Below, one piece after another: positions 18,981 through 26,678 of a stretch of DNA of 35,467 nt. Source of the DNA: an uncultured Myxococcales bacterium (lineage in GTDB: Bacteria; Myxococcota_A; UBA9042); the NCBI GenBank assembly GCA_937915965.1, contig CALGHC010000490.1:1-35467 (forward strand). Reading direction: 5' to 3'. The position numbers and the translations under genes are program-made. The notes below the pieces were generated by a model. That model searched no databases, was not told the DNA's origin, and was given only the letters and a program-made list of their open reading frames with translations. The first letter of the stretch is position 1. Every line of letters begins with the position of its first letter.

Positions 18981-19400
18981 TCAGCTCCTGGGACGGGCGT
19001 CGACGCTGGCGGCGTCGCCGTGGACGAAGCGGGGCAGGACAAAATGCCTGTCCGCTGTGAGCGGCGCGTTGGCGAGGGCCGCGTCGCGGGGAAGACCGGC
19101 TGCGATGGCGTCGGCGCGCTGTGGGGTGGCGGTCCCGGCGGGGTGCAGCATCGGCTCGACGCCCTGCGTGTCGACCGCGGCGAGCTCTGCGACGTAGCCG
19201 AGGATGGCGCTCAGATCGGCGCGCATCGCGGTCGCCTCGGCTTCGTCGAGGTGCAGCCGGGCCAGGCGGGCGACGTGGGCAACCGTCGCCGCGTCGATCG
19301 GCTCGCTCGAGCTGCCAGAGTCGTCCCGCCCGGTGGTCATTCGCCCGGCCGTCATCCGCCCGTTGGTCATTCGCCCGTTGGTCATTCGCCCGTTGGTCAT
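18981..19400 (-). CDS. gatC: Aspartyl/glutamyl-tRNA(Asn/Gln) amidotransferase subunit C with repeated N-terminus
   Basis: The small scaffold subunit that wraps around GatA and joins it to GatB. The core from IDAATVAHVARLARLHLDEA through LGYVAELAAVDTQGVEPMLHP to DRHFVLPRFV is a complete GatC of about 105 residues. In front lie about 35 residues, 25 of them five copies of a pentapeptide (MTNGR three times, then MTAGR and MTTGR). The ATG at 19400 overlaps the stop codon of the mutase gene upstream (ATGA), which favours this first start, but each repeat brings its own in-frame ATG at 19400, 19385, 19370, 19355 and 19340. The length without the extension would be close to the family norm. Confidence 0.92.
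   Translation of the reverse strand: MTNGRMTNGRMTNGRMTAGRMTTGRDDSGSSSEPIDAATVAHVARLARLHLDEAEATAMRADLSAILGYVAELAAVDTQGVEPMLHPAGTATPQRADAIAAGLPRDAALANAPLTADRHFVLPRFVHGDAASVDARPRS
19326..19400. repeat. 15-bp tandem repeat forming the start of gatC
   Basis: Read on the minus strand the unit is ATGACCAACGGGCGA. The first three copies are almost identical, and the fourth and fifth differ at a few bases (ATGACGGCCGGGCGA, ATGACCACCGGGCGG). Fifteen bases keep the frame, so copy changes would lengthen or shorten GatC without breaking it, and each copy supplies an ATG. Confidence 0.92.
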
Positions 19401-20788
19401 TCGCTCAGCTCCGTGCGCGCCGCGGCGATCGTCGCGACCAGCAGCGCATGAATGCGGTCGCGGCCGGCCTCGCTGTCGGCCTCGGCCCGCAAGACCAGGA
19501 CCGGTCCGGTGTTCGAGGCCCGGACCAGGCCCCAGCCGTCGGCGAAACGCACCCGGACGCCGTCGATGTCGATGACCTCGAGGATGTCGGGATGTCTCTC
19601 GGGCGACAGCATCGTGGTGACCCGGCTGACCACGTCGAACTTGACGCTGTCGGGGCACTCGACCCGCAGCTCGGGGGTCGCGCAGGTCGGGGGTACATCG
19701 GCGAGGAGGCTGGAGAGGGGCGCTTCGGTGCGTGAGAGCAGCTCAAGCAGGCGGCACGTCGTGTAGATCGCGTCGTCGAATCCGTACCAGCGGTGCTTGT
19801 AGAAGATGTGGCCGCTCATCTCGCCAGCGAGGAGCGCGCCCTCCGACTTCATGCGGTCCTTGATGAGGCTGTGGCCGACTCGGCTCATGATCGGCCGGCC
19901 GCCGTGCGCGGCGATGTCGTCGAAGAGCGTCTGGCTGCATTTGACCTCGCCAACGATGGTCGCGCCCGGCTCTTCGGCCAGCAGAGCCCGCGACAGGAGC
20001 ACCATCAGCTGGTCGCCCCAGAGGATGCCGCCCTTCTCGTCAATGACGCCGATGCGATCGCCGTCACCGTCGTATGCGACGCCGAGATCGGCGCCGTGCG
20101 CTGCGACCGCCGCGCGCAGGTCGGCGAGGTTCGCCTCGACCGTTGGATCCGGGTGGTGGTTGGGAAAGTTGCCGTCCAGCTCACAGAACAGCGGCACGAC
20201 GTCGCAGCCCAGGTCGGCGAGCAGGCTCGGCGCGATCGGACCGGTTGGGCCGTTGCCGGCGTCGACGACGAGCTTGAGGCGCCGCTCGCCGAGGCCGATG
20301 TCGCCCTTCACCCTCTCGAAGTAGGGCGTGACGATATCTACGTGCGATCGGCGTCCCGCGTGGCCGTCGTCCCGAACCTCGAAGTCGGCGCTGGCCACGA
20401 GCGTGGCGAGCTTGGCGATGCCCTCGCCGTGCAGCGTGTTCTTGCCGATCATCAGCTTGAAGCCGTTGTCTTGTGGCGGGTTGTGGCTGCCGGTCACCAT
20501 CACGCCGGCGCCGACGTCGAGGGTGTGGACGGCAAAGTACAGCAGCGGGGTCGGTACGATACCCAGATCGATGGTGTCGCAACCGCTCGCCTCGATGCCG
20601 CGCATCACGGCGTCGCGGAGCATCGGGCTCGACAGCCTCGCGTCGCGGCCGACGGCGATGCAGGGCTTCTCACCCTGTCGGCGCGTCATCGTGCCCATCG
20701 CCTGACCGATGCGCTCGACCAGCGTCGGCGTGAAGTCGCGCTGGACCTCGCCGCGGATGTCGTAGGCCCGGAAGATGTGTTTGTTCAT
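19397..20788 (-). CDS. Phosphomannomutase/phosphoglucomutase
   Basis: Interconverts hexose 6- and 1-phosphates (mannose-6-P to mannose-1-P) in the cytoplasm, feeding the adjacent GDP-mannose enzyme. The 463-residue product starts MNKHIFRAYDIRGEV and carries the phosphoserine loop TGSHNPPQDNGFK (Ser101), the metal loop DGDGDR (240-245), the sugar-binding GEMSGH and the C-terminal phosphate-binding region around RASNTGP. This is the alpha-D-phosphohexomutase (AlgC/ManB-type) layout. ATG at 20788 is preceded by GGGAG at a good distance; the open frame further upstream is out-of-frame shadow of manC. Its TGA overlaps the gatC ATG. Confidence 0.93.
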   Translation of the reverse strand: MNKHIFRAYDIRGEVQRDFTPTLVERIGQAMGTMTRRQGEKPCIAVGRDARLSSPMLRDAVMRGIEASGCDTIDLGIVPTPLLYFAVHTLDVGAGVMVTGSHNPPQDNGFKLMIGKNTLHGEGIAKLATLVASADFEVRDDGHAGRRSHVDIVTPYFERVKGDIGLGERRLKLVVDAGNGPTGPIAPSLLADLGCDVVPLFCELDGNFPNHHPDPTVEANLADLRAAVAAHGADLGVAYDGDGDRIGVIDEKGGILWGDQLMVLLSRALLAEEPGATIVGEVKCSQTLFDDIAAHGGRPIMSRVGHSLIKDRMKSEGALLAGEMSGHIFYKHRWYGFDDAIYTTCRLLELLSRTEAPLSSLLADVPPTCATPELRVECPDSVKFDVVSRVTTMLSPERHPDILEVIDIDGVRVRFADGWGLVRASNTGPVLVLRAEADSEAGRDRIHALLVATIAAARTELSE

Positions 20789-20850
20789 CTCGACTCCCAC
20801 GCTGGGGGCCGGCGGCGGCGCGCGCCAATCCCACCAGCAGAAGATGCGAC

Positions 20851-21972
20851 TCAGAGTAGCTCGTCTCGCCCCGCTTGTTCGAGGTGGGTGACGACGCGTC
20901 GCACCTCTTGGGCGCGTTCGACGGGAAGCGCCAGCACGGCGTCGCCGGACACGATGATCGCGACCCCTGGAAGCCCCAGAGCCGCCAGGAAGGGTCCGTC
21001 GGTGACCAGGACGGAGCCAGGCGACTCGAGCGCCAGTACGTCGCCGCGCTCGAAGTGATCCGCGCGCCGATCCTTGTGCTCGAGGAGGCTCTGCCAGGCG
21101 CCGACATCGCTCCAGCCGGCGTCCAGGGGAACGACGCGCAGGTTGCGGGCCTTCTCCGCGATGCCGTGATCGATGCTGATCGACGTCGCAGCGGCGAAGC
21201 TGGCGTCGACGGCGTCGTGGAAAGCAGCGGACGGAAAGGGCACATCGGCCAGCGCGGCCAGCAGCGGCGAGATCCCAAGACCGAGGTGACGGGCAGCCTC
21301 GCGGATCGCCACGTCGGCACGCACCACAAAGACCCCGGCGTTCCACAGGTGCCGGCCGCCGGCGAGGTAGTCGACTGCGGTGTCCTGGTCCGGCTTCTCG
21401 ACAAAGCGCACCACGTCGTAGACGGCGTCGTTGCCGGCGTCTTCGACTATGCGTCCCCGCTCGATGTAGCCGTAGCCCGTCTCGGGGCGGCCGGGCTTGA
21501 CGCCCAGGGTGACGATGTGGCCGCGGTCGGCGTGGTCCGCGGCGATCGCGAGGGCGGCGCGGAATGCGTCGGGGTCGGAGACAAAGTGATCGGCCGGAAG
21601 CAGGGCGATGATCGCCTCGGGGTCGCGGGCGCGCGCTGCGGCGGCCGCCAGTACCATGCAGGGCGCAGTGTTGCGTGGCACTGGCTCGCAGATCGCGTGG
21701 CCGGCAGGTAGGTCGGGCAGCTCGGCGGCGACCGCTGCAGCCAGCCGCTCGGCGGTCACGACGAGCCAGCGCTCCGGGGGACACAGTGGCCGGAGCCGCT
21801 CGGCGGTGGCGCTGAGCAGGCTGCGACCACCGAAGAGCCGGATCAGCTGCTTGGGGCGATCACGTCGCGACAGCGGCCAGAAGCGAGTGCCCGACCCGCC
21901 GGCCATGATGGCGGCATAGAGGCGCTCGGTCGGTGGCCGCGTGCGGCCTGGATACTTCGCAGTGTCGGCCAT
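20851..21972 (-). CDS. manC: Mannose-1-phosphate guanylyltransferase
   Basis: Forms GDP-mannose from mannose-1-P and GTP, the donor for polysaccharide and glycan synthesis. The 373 residues show the nucleotidyltransferase signature AGGSGTRFWPLSR (24-36), LPADHFV, RFVEKPD, LWNAGVFV and GWSDVGAW, all typical of the monofunctional GMP type. There is no C-terminal mannose-6-P isomerase domain, so isomerisation must come from elsewhere. It ends 62 bp before the mutase, which fits a two-gene GDP-mannose unit; a GGGTGG stretch precedes its ATG. Confidence 0.93.
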   Translation of the reverse strand: MADTAKYPGRTRPPTERLYAAIMAGGSGTRFWPLSRRDRPKQLIRLFGGRSLLSATAERLRPLCPPERWLVVTAERLAAAVAAELPDLPAGHAICEPVPRNTAPCMVLAAAAARARDPEAIIALLPADHFVSDPDAFRAALAIAADHADRGHIVTLGVKPGRPETGYGYIERGRIVEDAGNDAVYDVVRFVEKPDQDTAVDYLAGGRHLWNAGVFVVRADVAIREAARHLGLGISPLLAALADVPFPSAAFHDAVDASFAAATSISIDHGIAEKARNLRVVPLDAGWSDVGAWQSLLEHKDRRADHFERGDVLALESPGSVLVTDGPFLAALGLPGVAIIVSGDAVLALPVERAQEVRRVVTHLEQAGRDELL

Positions 21973-22081
21973 GGCGCCACCCTTGCGCAGGTCGTGCCTG
22001 CTCGGTCAAGATCCCGAGACGGATCGAAGGACTCGGCGCCGGCACCGACGCTGCCCGGCCGCCAAGCGTCCGGAGTGGGCG

Positions 22082-22744
22082 CTAGGCCCGCACGTCGACC
22101 ACGCGGACGTCGTCGGCGACCCGCAGCGGCGCGCCCGTCTTGGCGATGATCTCGTCGATCGAGACGTCGGGGGCGTGTTCTCGCAGCACCAGACCCCCGT
22201 CGGTGACGTCGATGACGGCGAGGTCGGTGACAATGCGCCGGACGCAGCCAATACCCGTGAGCGGCAGCGTGCACTCCGGCAGGATCTTCGGGCGGCCGGA
22301 CTTGTCGGCATGGGTCATCGTCACGACCAGATTGCGGGCGCTGGCGACCAGGTCCATCGCTCCCCCCATGCCCTTGACCATCTTGCCGGGGACCATCCAG
22401 TTGGCGATGTCGCCCTTCTCGCTCACCTCAAGGGCGCCGAGCACGCTGAGGTCGACGTGGCCGCCGCGGATCATCGCGAACGACTCGGCCGAGTCGAAAT
22501 AGGACGCGCCTGGGATCGCGGTCACGGTCTGCTTGCCGGCGTTGATCAGATCGGCGTCTTCGTCGCCCTCGTAGGGGAACGGGCCGATGCCGAGTAGCCC
22601 GTTCTCACTCTGCAAAATAGCGTCGACACCTTCTGGGATGTAGTTCGCGACGAGCGTCGGGATGCCGATGCCGAGGTTGACGTAGTAGCCGTCGTGAATC
22701 TCCTGCGCCACGCGGGCGGCCATCTGCTCTCGAGTCAGCGGCAT
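22082..22744 (-). CDS. 3-oxoacid CoA-transferase, subunit B
   Basis: Beta subunit of a class I CoA transferase (succinyl-CoA:3-ketoacid or acetate:acetoacetate type), which moves CoA between acyl groups. In 220 residues it has NLGIGIPT near the start and the active-site block SENGLLGIGP with the catalytic Glu47, then GGHVDLSVLGALEVSEKGD and VPGKMVKGMGGAMDL, all well kept. A strong AAGGAG site precedes the ATG. The alpha subunit that must pair with it is not adjacent: a HEAT-repeat gene lies upstream and manC downstream. Substrate is not readable from sequence. Confidence 0.92.
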   Translation of the reverse strand: MPLTREQMAARVAQEIHDGYYVNLGIGIPTLVANYIPEGVDAILQSENGLLGIGPFPYEGDEDADLINAGKQTVTAIPGASYFDSAESFAMIRGGHVDLSVLGALEVSEKGDIANWMVPGKMVKGMGGAMDLVASARNLVVTMTHADKSGRPKILPECTLPLTGIGCVRRIVTDLAVIDVTDGGLVLREHAPDVSIDEIIAKTGAPLRVADDVRVVDVRA

Positions 22745-22799
22745 GGGGGACTCCTTCGGGCGCCGTCACAGGCGCCAAGGGGGGGCTGCATCGCGGTGG

Positions 22800-24056
22800 C
22801 TACGGAGCGGCTTTGGCTTTGGCGCGCTTGAGGCTGAGTACGGCCCGGGGCGGGTGCGGTGCGACTGCCGGCTTCTCCAACCCCGCATGGACGCGCCACG
22901 CCGTCTCGTCGAGGCCGAGCTGCTTATCGGTCAATGTTTCTAGCGCGTACACGACGTAATTGGCAACATCGCGGGGCTCGCTGCGCAGCAGCGGCACCAG
23001 GGTGGGCACCACTGTGCGATCGCCCAAACGGCCGATGGTCTTGAGCAGGTCGATGCGCTGTGCGACTCCGACGTGCGTCAGGCGCTTGACCAGGGTCGCG
23101 GCGGCGCCCACCGGCTTGAGTTTGATGACCGCGTCGAGCACCCATGTCTGCTCGTCCGGCGCGAGGTCGTCCGCTCCGGCGGTTGCCAGCACGATGGGGC
23201 CGAGATCGCTCAGGCCCATCGCCACGGCGGCCTTCGCCGCTTCGCCTCGCAGTCCCGGTGTCGCCAGACCGAAGCGGATCGCGGGCCTGGCCCAGGGGGT
23301 CGGCACGGCCGCGAGCAGCGCCAACGCGGGGCGACCAACAGAGCGGGCCGGATGGTCGACGAGCTGGGTTGCCACGGGTATCGCAGCCGCAGATTTCATC
23401 CGCGCCAAGGCTGCCATGGCTCGGCTGCGCGCGGGCGTGTAGATATCGGCCGCTCCCGCGACCTCCACGAGTGGCGCCTCGGCGCGGAGGTCGCCGATCA
23501 TGCCAAGGGCGCGGGCAGCGGCGGCGCGCACCCGGCCGTGGCGTTCCTTGTTGCCCATGGTCGCGATCAGGGCCGCGACTGACTCGGGCGCCTTGAGCAC
23601 GGACAGGGCGCCGATCGCGAGAAGGCGTGCGCGGGTGTCCCCGTCATTGACGAGTTCGACCAGCGGGGCGACCGCGCGGTCGTCGCCGGTGCGTCCCGCC
23701 GCCGCCAGCAGCTGGGCGTACAGGCTCGCAGGCTGGCGATGGGCTTGTGCCGCGAGCCAGATCGGCTCGCGCACACTGTCGCCTCCGATGAGGCTGAGCG
23801 CCATCGCAGCCTTGCCGACCTTCTCGTCCGCGGTCTGCGCGGACGACACGATGGCGATCAGGCCGCTGCGCGCCGGCTCCGCTTGCTTTGTCGCCGCAAG
23901 CAACGCCGGACAGTGGCCAATCGACAGGGCCTCGCAGGCGAGGATGTCATCGGCCGGCGAGGCATTTGCCACAGCCGCTTGAGACAGCGCCGTGAACGCC
24001 GCCAGGCCCGCAAGCAGCATCGTGAAATCGCAGAACGTCGGGTGCAGGTCGCGCAT
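22800..24056 (-). CDS. Secreted HEAT-repeat protein
   Basis: A 418-residue protein beginning with a hydrophobic signal-like stretch (FTMLLAGLAAFTALSQAAVANA) and then almost entirely helical HEAT-like units, for example DDRAVAPLVELVNDGDTRAR, AAARALGMIGDLRAEAPLVE and LGDRTVVPTLVPLLRSEP. Such repeats act as protein-binding scaffolds; no catalytic motif is seen and the partner is unknown. The mature N-terminus has two cysteines (DDILACEALSIGHCPAL). The ATG at 24056 follows a GGAGGAG site; the longer frame upstream is non-coding-like. The C-terminus is basic and Ala/Lys rich. Probably periplasmic. Confidence 0.8.
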   Translation of the reverse strand: MRDLHPTFCDFTMLLAGLAAFTALSQAAVANASPADDILACEALSIGHCPALLAATKQAEPARSGLIAIVSSAQTADEKVGKAAMALSLIGGDSVREPIWLAAQAHRQPASLYAQLLAAAGRTGDDRAVAPLVELVNDGDTRARLLAIGALSVLKAPESVAALIATMGNKERHGRVRAAAARALGMIGDLRAEAPLVEVAGAADIYTPARSRAMAALARMKSAAAIPVATQLVDHPARSVGRPALALLAAVPTPWARPAIRFGLATPGLRGEAAKAAVAMGLSDLGPIVLATAGADDLAPDEQTWVLDAVIKLKPVGAAATLVKRLTHVGVAQRIDLLKTIGRLGDRTVVPTLVPLLRSEPRDVANYVVYALETLTDKQLGLDETAWRVHAGLEKPAVAPHPPRAVLSLKRAKAKAAP

Positions 24057-24193
24057 GGTGGTTGGCTCCTCCGACCGCCGAGGATGCCGCCCGCGGCCGC
24101 CGCCGTCCAGCGCAGTCGTGGCCCACGGGTGTGGTTCACAATTCCGCGTCAGCAGCCGCGCCCGTGATCGGCAGCCGTTCGCGTCTCTCTTCT

Positions 24194-24241
24194 TGGGGGT
24201 CGGGGCTCGACCCCCAGCGGCAAGAAACGTGGTTCTTGCCG
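24194..24241. repeat. Two abutting perfect inverted repeats
   Basis: GGGGGTC (24194-24200) pairs with GACCCCC (24208-24214) around a 7-base loop. One base later GCGGCAAGAA (24216-24225) pairs with TTCTTGCCGC (24232-24241) around a 6-base loop. Both stems are perfect. They lie 330-375 bp past the DUF2330 stop, upstream of the HEAT-repeat gene; possible terminator or REP-like element. Confidence 0.6.
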
Positions 24242-24334
24242 CTTCCCCACTGCGTGGCGGCGTTCGCCGCCTGAGACCCGGGATTCGGAACCGCGCCCGT
24301 GGCCCACTGGCCCATTCGCCCATCTCAAGCACAC

Positions 24335-24381
24335 CGTTGGCGGCTCTCGTTGGCGGCTCTCGTTGGCGGCTCTCGTTGGCG
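24335..24381. repeat. 13-bp tandem repeat CGTTGGCGGCTCT
   Basis: Three perfect copies from 24335 to 24373 and a partial fourth (CGTTGGCG) to 24381. It lies in the gap between the HEAT-repeat and DUF2330 genes, in non-coding sequence. Confidence 0.9.
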
Positions 24382-24412
24382 TACGGCGCGCGATGCCCCG
24401 GCCACAAACCGA

Positions 24413-24446
24413 CGCGCGGTCCCCAGATCGCTCCGGGGACCGCGCG
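24413..24446 (-). terminator. 12-bp perfect hairpin downstream of the DUF2330 gene
   Basis: CGCGCGGTCCCC pairs with GGGGACCGCGCG around a 10-base loop. It lies about 125 bp after the DUF2330 gene stop on the minus strand and is preceded on that strand by the hairpin at 24452-24470. No T-run follows, so a factor-assisted stop or an RNA end protector is also possible. Confidence 0.45.
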
Positions 24447-24451
24447 CAGGG

Positions 24452-24470
24452 AACCGTTGGCCCAACGGTT
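24452..24470. repeat. Near-perfect palindrome AACCGTTGG/CCAACGGTT
   Basis: Nine bases each side of a single central C, able to form a 7-bp stem with a 5-base loop, or act as a dyad for a dimeric DNA-binding protein. About 100 bp past the DUF2330 stop. Confidence 0.5.
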
Positions 24471-24568
24471 TGAGTCTCGCCTCTCGGCCTGGGTCCACCC
24501 ACTCGGCTCGGGTCTGCCTGCGGCAGGGCGGCGGCTCGCCGTTTGGATTTCGCCGGGCGGCGTGTTGG

Positions 24569-26437
24569 TCACGCGAGTCGCCGCCTCCATACGAGCAGGC
24601 CCGCCGCCATCGCGATCAGCATCAGCGCCAAGCCGTTGCCAGCCGGAGCGGCTGCCGCGCTGCAGCCCGACGAGCTGGTCGTCGTCGTCGTGCCACCACC
24701 GCTGTCGGTCCCGGCTACGGGCGACGGGTCCCACGTCACGGCCGGCAAGGTGAGGATGAAGTCCGGGTCGAGGCTCTTCTTGCCGACCTGGGCCGTGTTG
24801 AGCTGGGCGTCGACCATCTCGGCTGCGGAGGGGTCGATCACCAGCGGCGCGCCGGTCTCGTCGAGAACCTCGACCCGCAGAGCTGGCTGGCCGCCGGCCG
24901 CGATCGATTCGCCGTCGCCCTTGCCAAAGGGCGCGCTGCCGCCGACTGGTAGGCCCCAGCAGTAGTCGCTGCCGCTATCGGGCAGGGTGATCGTCGTCTC
25001 GGTGCCGTTGGCAAAGGTGAGGATCGCCTGGTGGGGTTTGGTCGAACCTGGCTTGCAGATGGGCTCGGCCTGCGCCGTGTGGACGTTGTCGACCTCGGGC
25101 AGGTCGGCGTTGAAGGCGAAGATCGGGTCCTTGGTCATCTCGTCGGGGTCCACCGTCGTGTACAGCCGGGTGAGCCAGGTCTTCTCGTCAAACGCACCCT
25201 GCACCTTGGCGAGGGGCTCGACGATCATCACCTGGATCTCCTGGGCAAAGGGGACCGGCTCGAAGGTCTGGCCAGCCACCGCCGCGATGTACTTCGGGCA
25301 CTCGCCCCAGGTGCTGGCGTTTTGGATGCAGTTGTAGAACTCGGCATCGCTGACGTCCTTGTAGAGCGCCGGCTTGGGGATGTACTTGCGGATGAGGTCT
25401 TGCATCTGGCTCGTGCGGGGGTAGCCCTCCTGCATCAGCGCCTGGAGGAACTTGCCCGGGTCCTTGATGCCCTCCAGCTGCTGGGGAATCCAGTCGTCGG
25501 AGGCAAAGCGATTGGCGAAGGCTTTGTCGTACTTCTTGGCGTACTCGGTGACAAAGGCGTGTCCCGCCGCCTGATCGACGGCCTTGCTGACCACGTTCTT
25601 GTAGTTCGAGCCCGGGTTCATCCAGTCGATGGTCGCCTCGTTGAGCACGACGTGCAGGAAGTTCTTCGGGATCGCGCGGTGATCGCCGAGCGTCCAGGTG
25701 ACGATCGGCATGTCGGCCGAGGCCGCCAGCTTGGTGAGTCGGATCGGCAGGCAGGGGGCGACCTCTTCGACCGTCAAGACGATTGGCGCGATGTCTCCGG
25801 CGGCCTTGTCGCTCTGCAGCTTCAGAGCCAGGAAGACGTAGTCCTGCTTGGCGTAGACGTCGATCAACGCCTCGGTCTCCTTCGGCTGGACATAGTTGTT
25901 GTCGTTGAGCCACTTGATCAGTTCGGCTCCCGAGGTGCCCTTGATCACGACCGTGTCGTAGGGGCCGACCTTCAGCTCCTGGAGGACCTCGACGCCACCG
26001 CCGCCGTTCTTGCCGTCGCGATCGTCAGTCGGTCCGCCCGCCGAAGCCTCGAATCGGCAGTCGCCGTAGGCGTTGCAGTCCGGCTTGTTCTGCCACTGCA
26101 GGTAGTACTGGGGGGTGGTCATCTGCTCGAGGATCTGGAAGACGCTGTCCGAGCCGATGCCGAGCTGAGGTACGTCGATGAGCGGCAGGATCCACGAGAA
26201 CTGGTCGTCCTCGCCGGTGTAGCTGATCTGGATGTGAACCGTGTATTTGCCTTCGTCGGCCAGATAGAGGACGCGCTCGGCGCTCTGGTCGATCGGCTGG
26301 GTGGAGCAGAAGAAGCCGCCGCACGCCTGGGCCGGGCGCGGCGCCAAAGAGATCGCCGAGGCCGCGATCAGGGCAGCCGCGACGCTCAGCGCGGTGGCAC
26401 GGCCGGTGCGCGGCAGAATGCGGGTGAGGGTGTTCAT
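24569..26437 (-). CDS. DUF2330 family exported protein with MYXO-CTERM-like tail
   Basis: A 622-residue exported protein of unknown function. It opens with a long signal peptide ending PRPAQA before CGGFFC, and CGGFFCSTQPIDQSAERVLY is the DUF2330 hallmark, followed by the HIQISYTGEDDQFSWILPL beta region and GIGSDSVFQILEQ. The tail is Ser/Thr-rich, then SSGCSAAAA, a hydrophobic helix (LALMLIAMAAGLLVW) and a basic end RRRLA. This tripartite Cys-helix-Arg layout matches MYXO-CTERM, which in Myxococcota marks proteins for proteolytic processing and surface anchoring. Start: GGAG at 26444-26447 touches the ATG at 26443 but is 6 bases from the ATG at 26437, so 26437 is preferred. A sigma-54-like promoter precedes the gene. 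Confidence 0.88.
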   Translation of the reverse strand: MNTLTRILPRTGRATALSVAAALIAASAISLAPRPAQACGGFFCSTQPIDQSAERVLYLADEGKYTVHIQISYTGEDDQFSWILPLIDVPQLGIGSDSVFQILEQMTTPQYYLQWQNKPDCNAYGDCRFEASAGGPTDDRDGKNGGGGVEVLQELKVGPYDTVVIKGTSGAELIKWLNDNNYVQPKETEALIDVYAKQDYVFLALKLQSDKAAGDIAPIVLTVEEVAPCLPIRLTKLAASADMPIVTWTLGDHRAIPKNFLHVVLNEATIDWMNPGSNYKNVVSKAVDQAAGHAFVTEYAKKYDKAFANRFASDDWIPQQLEGIKDPGKFLQALMQEGYPRTSQMQDLIRKYIPKPALYKDVSDAEFYNCIQNASTWGECPKYIAAVAGQTFEPVPFAQEIQVMIVEPLAKVQGAFDEKTWLTRLYTTVDPDEMTKDPIFAFNADLPEVDNVHTAQAEPICKPGSTKPHQAILTFANGTETTITLPDSGSDYCWGLPVGGSAPFGKGDGESIAAGGQPALRVEVLDETGAPLVIDPSAAEMVDAQLNTAQVGKKSLDPDFILTLPAVTWDPSPVAGTDSGGGTTTTTSSSGCSAAAAPAGNGLALMLIAMAAGLLVWRRRLA

Positions 26438-26517
26438 GGTCATCTCCGTGGGGCCTTGGGGTCGGTGTTGGCGTGCAAACAGAGCAGCCGTTCTACCCGC
26501 TGGTTCTATCCCTTAGT

Positions 26518-26533
26518 TGCAAACTCCTTGCCA
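26518..26533 (-). promoter_or_regulatory. Putative sigma-54 (-24/-12) promoter for the DUF2330 gene
   Basis: Read on the minus strand the site is TGGCAAGGAGTTTGCA. Against TGGCACG-N4-TTGCA it has one mismatch (A for C), and the invariant GG and GC doublets are spaced by the required 10 bases. It would start transcription near 26507, leaving an untranslated leader of about 70 bases before the ATG at 26437. The rest of the 26444-26678 gap is notably AT-richer than its surroundings and holds no gene that I can see. Confidence 0.5.
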
Positions 26534-26678
26534 ACCTCGACCAACACCGTGCGATCGTGATCAGCATCTCGTTTGTTGGCACGCTCCAGCCGCCGCTGAT
26601 GCCGCACCGCCGCCCTGGTGCTGTGGCATAAATCAACAGATCGGTGTGGCTATGTTTATGAATTGAACGCTCTGCCCG

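Larger units (their letters stand above)
24057..24568. other. 512-bp gene-free gap rich in hairpins and short repeats
   Basis: No supported gene on either strand; frames through it have non-coding character. It holds four inverted repeats (24194-24214, 24216-24241, 24413-24446, 24452-24470) and a 13-bp tandem repeat, each listed separately. The upstream end of the HEAT-repeat gene, with its ribosome site, is at 24057-24075. No clear promoter was identified. Confidence 0.6.

Noticed and set aside
24057..24568. A coding gene in the gap between the HEAT-repeat and DUF2330 genes
   Set aside because: Open frames there have Arg/Pro/Ser-rich shadow composition, cross hairpins and tandem repeats, and lack a ribosome site or known motif.
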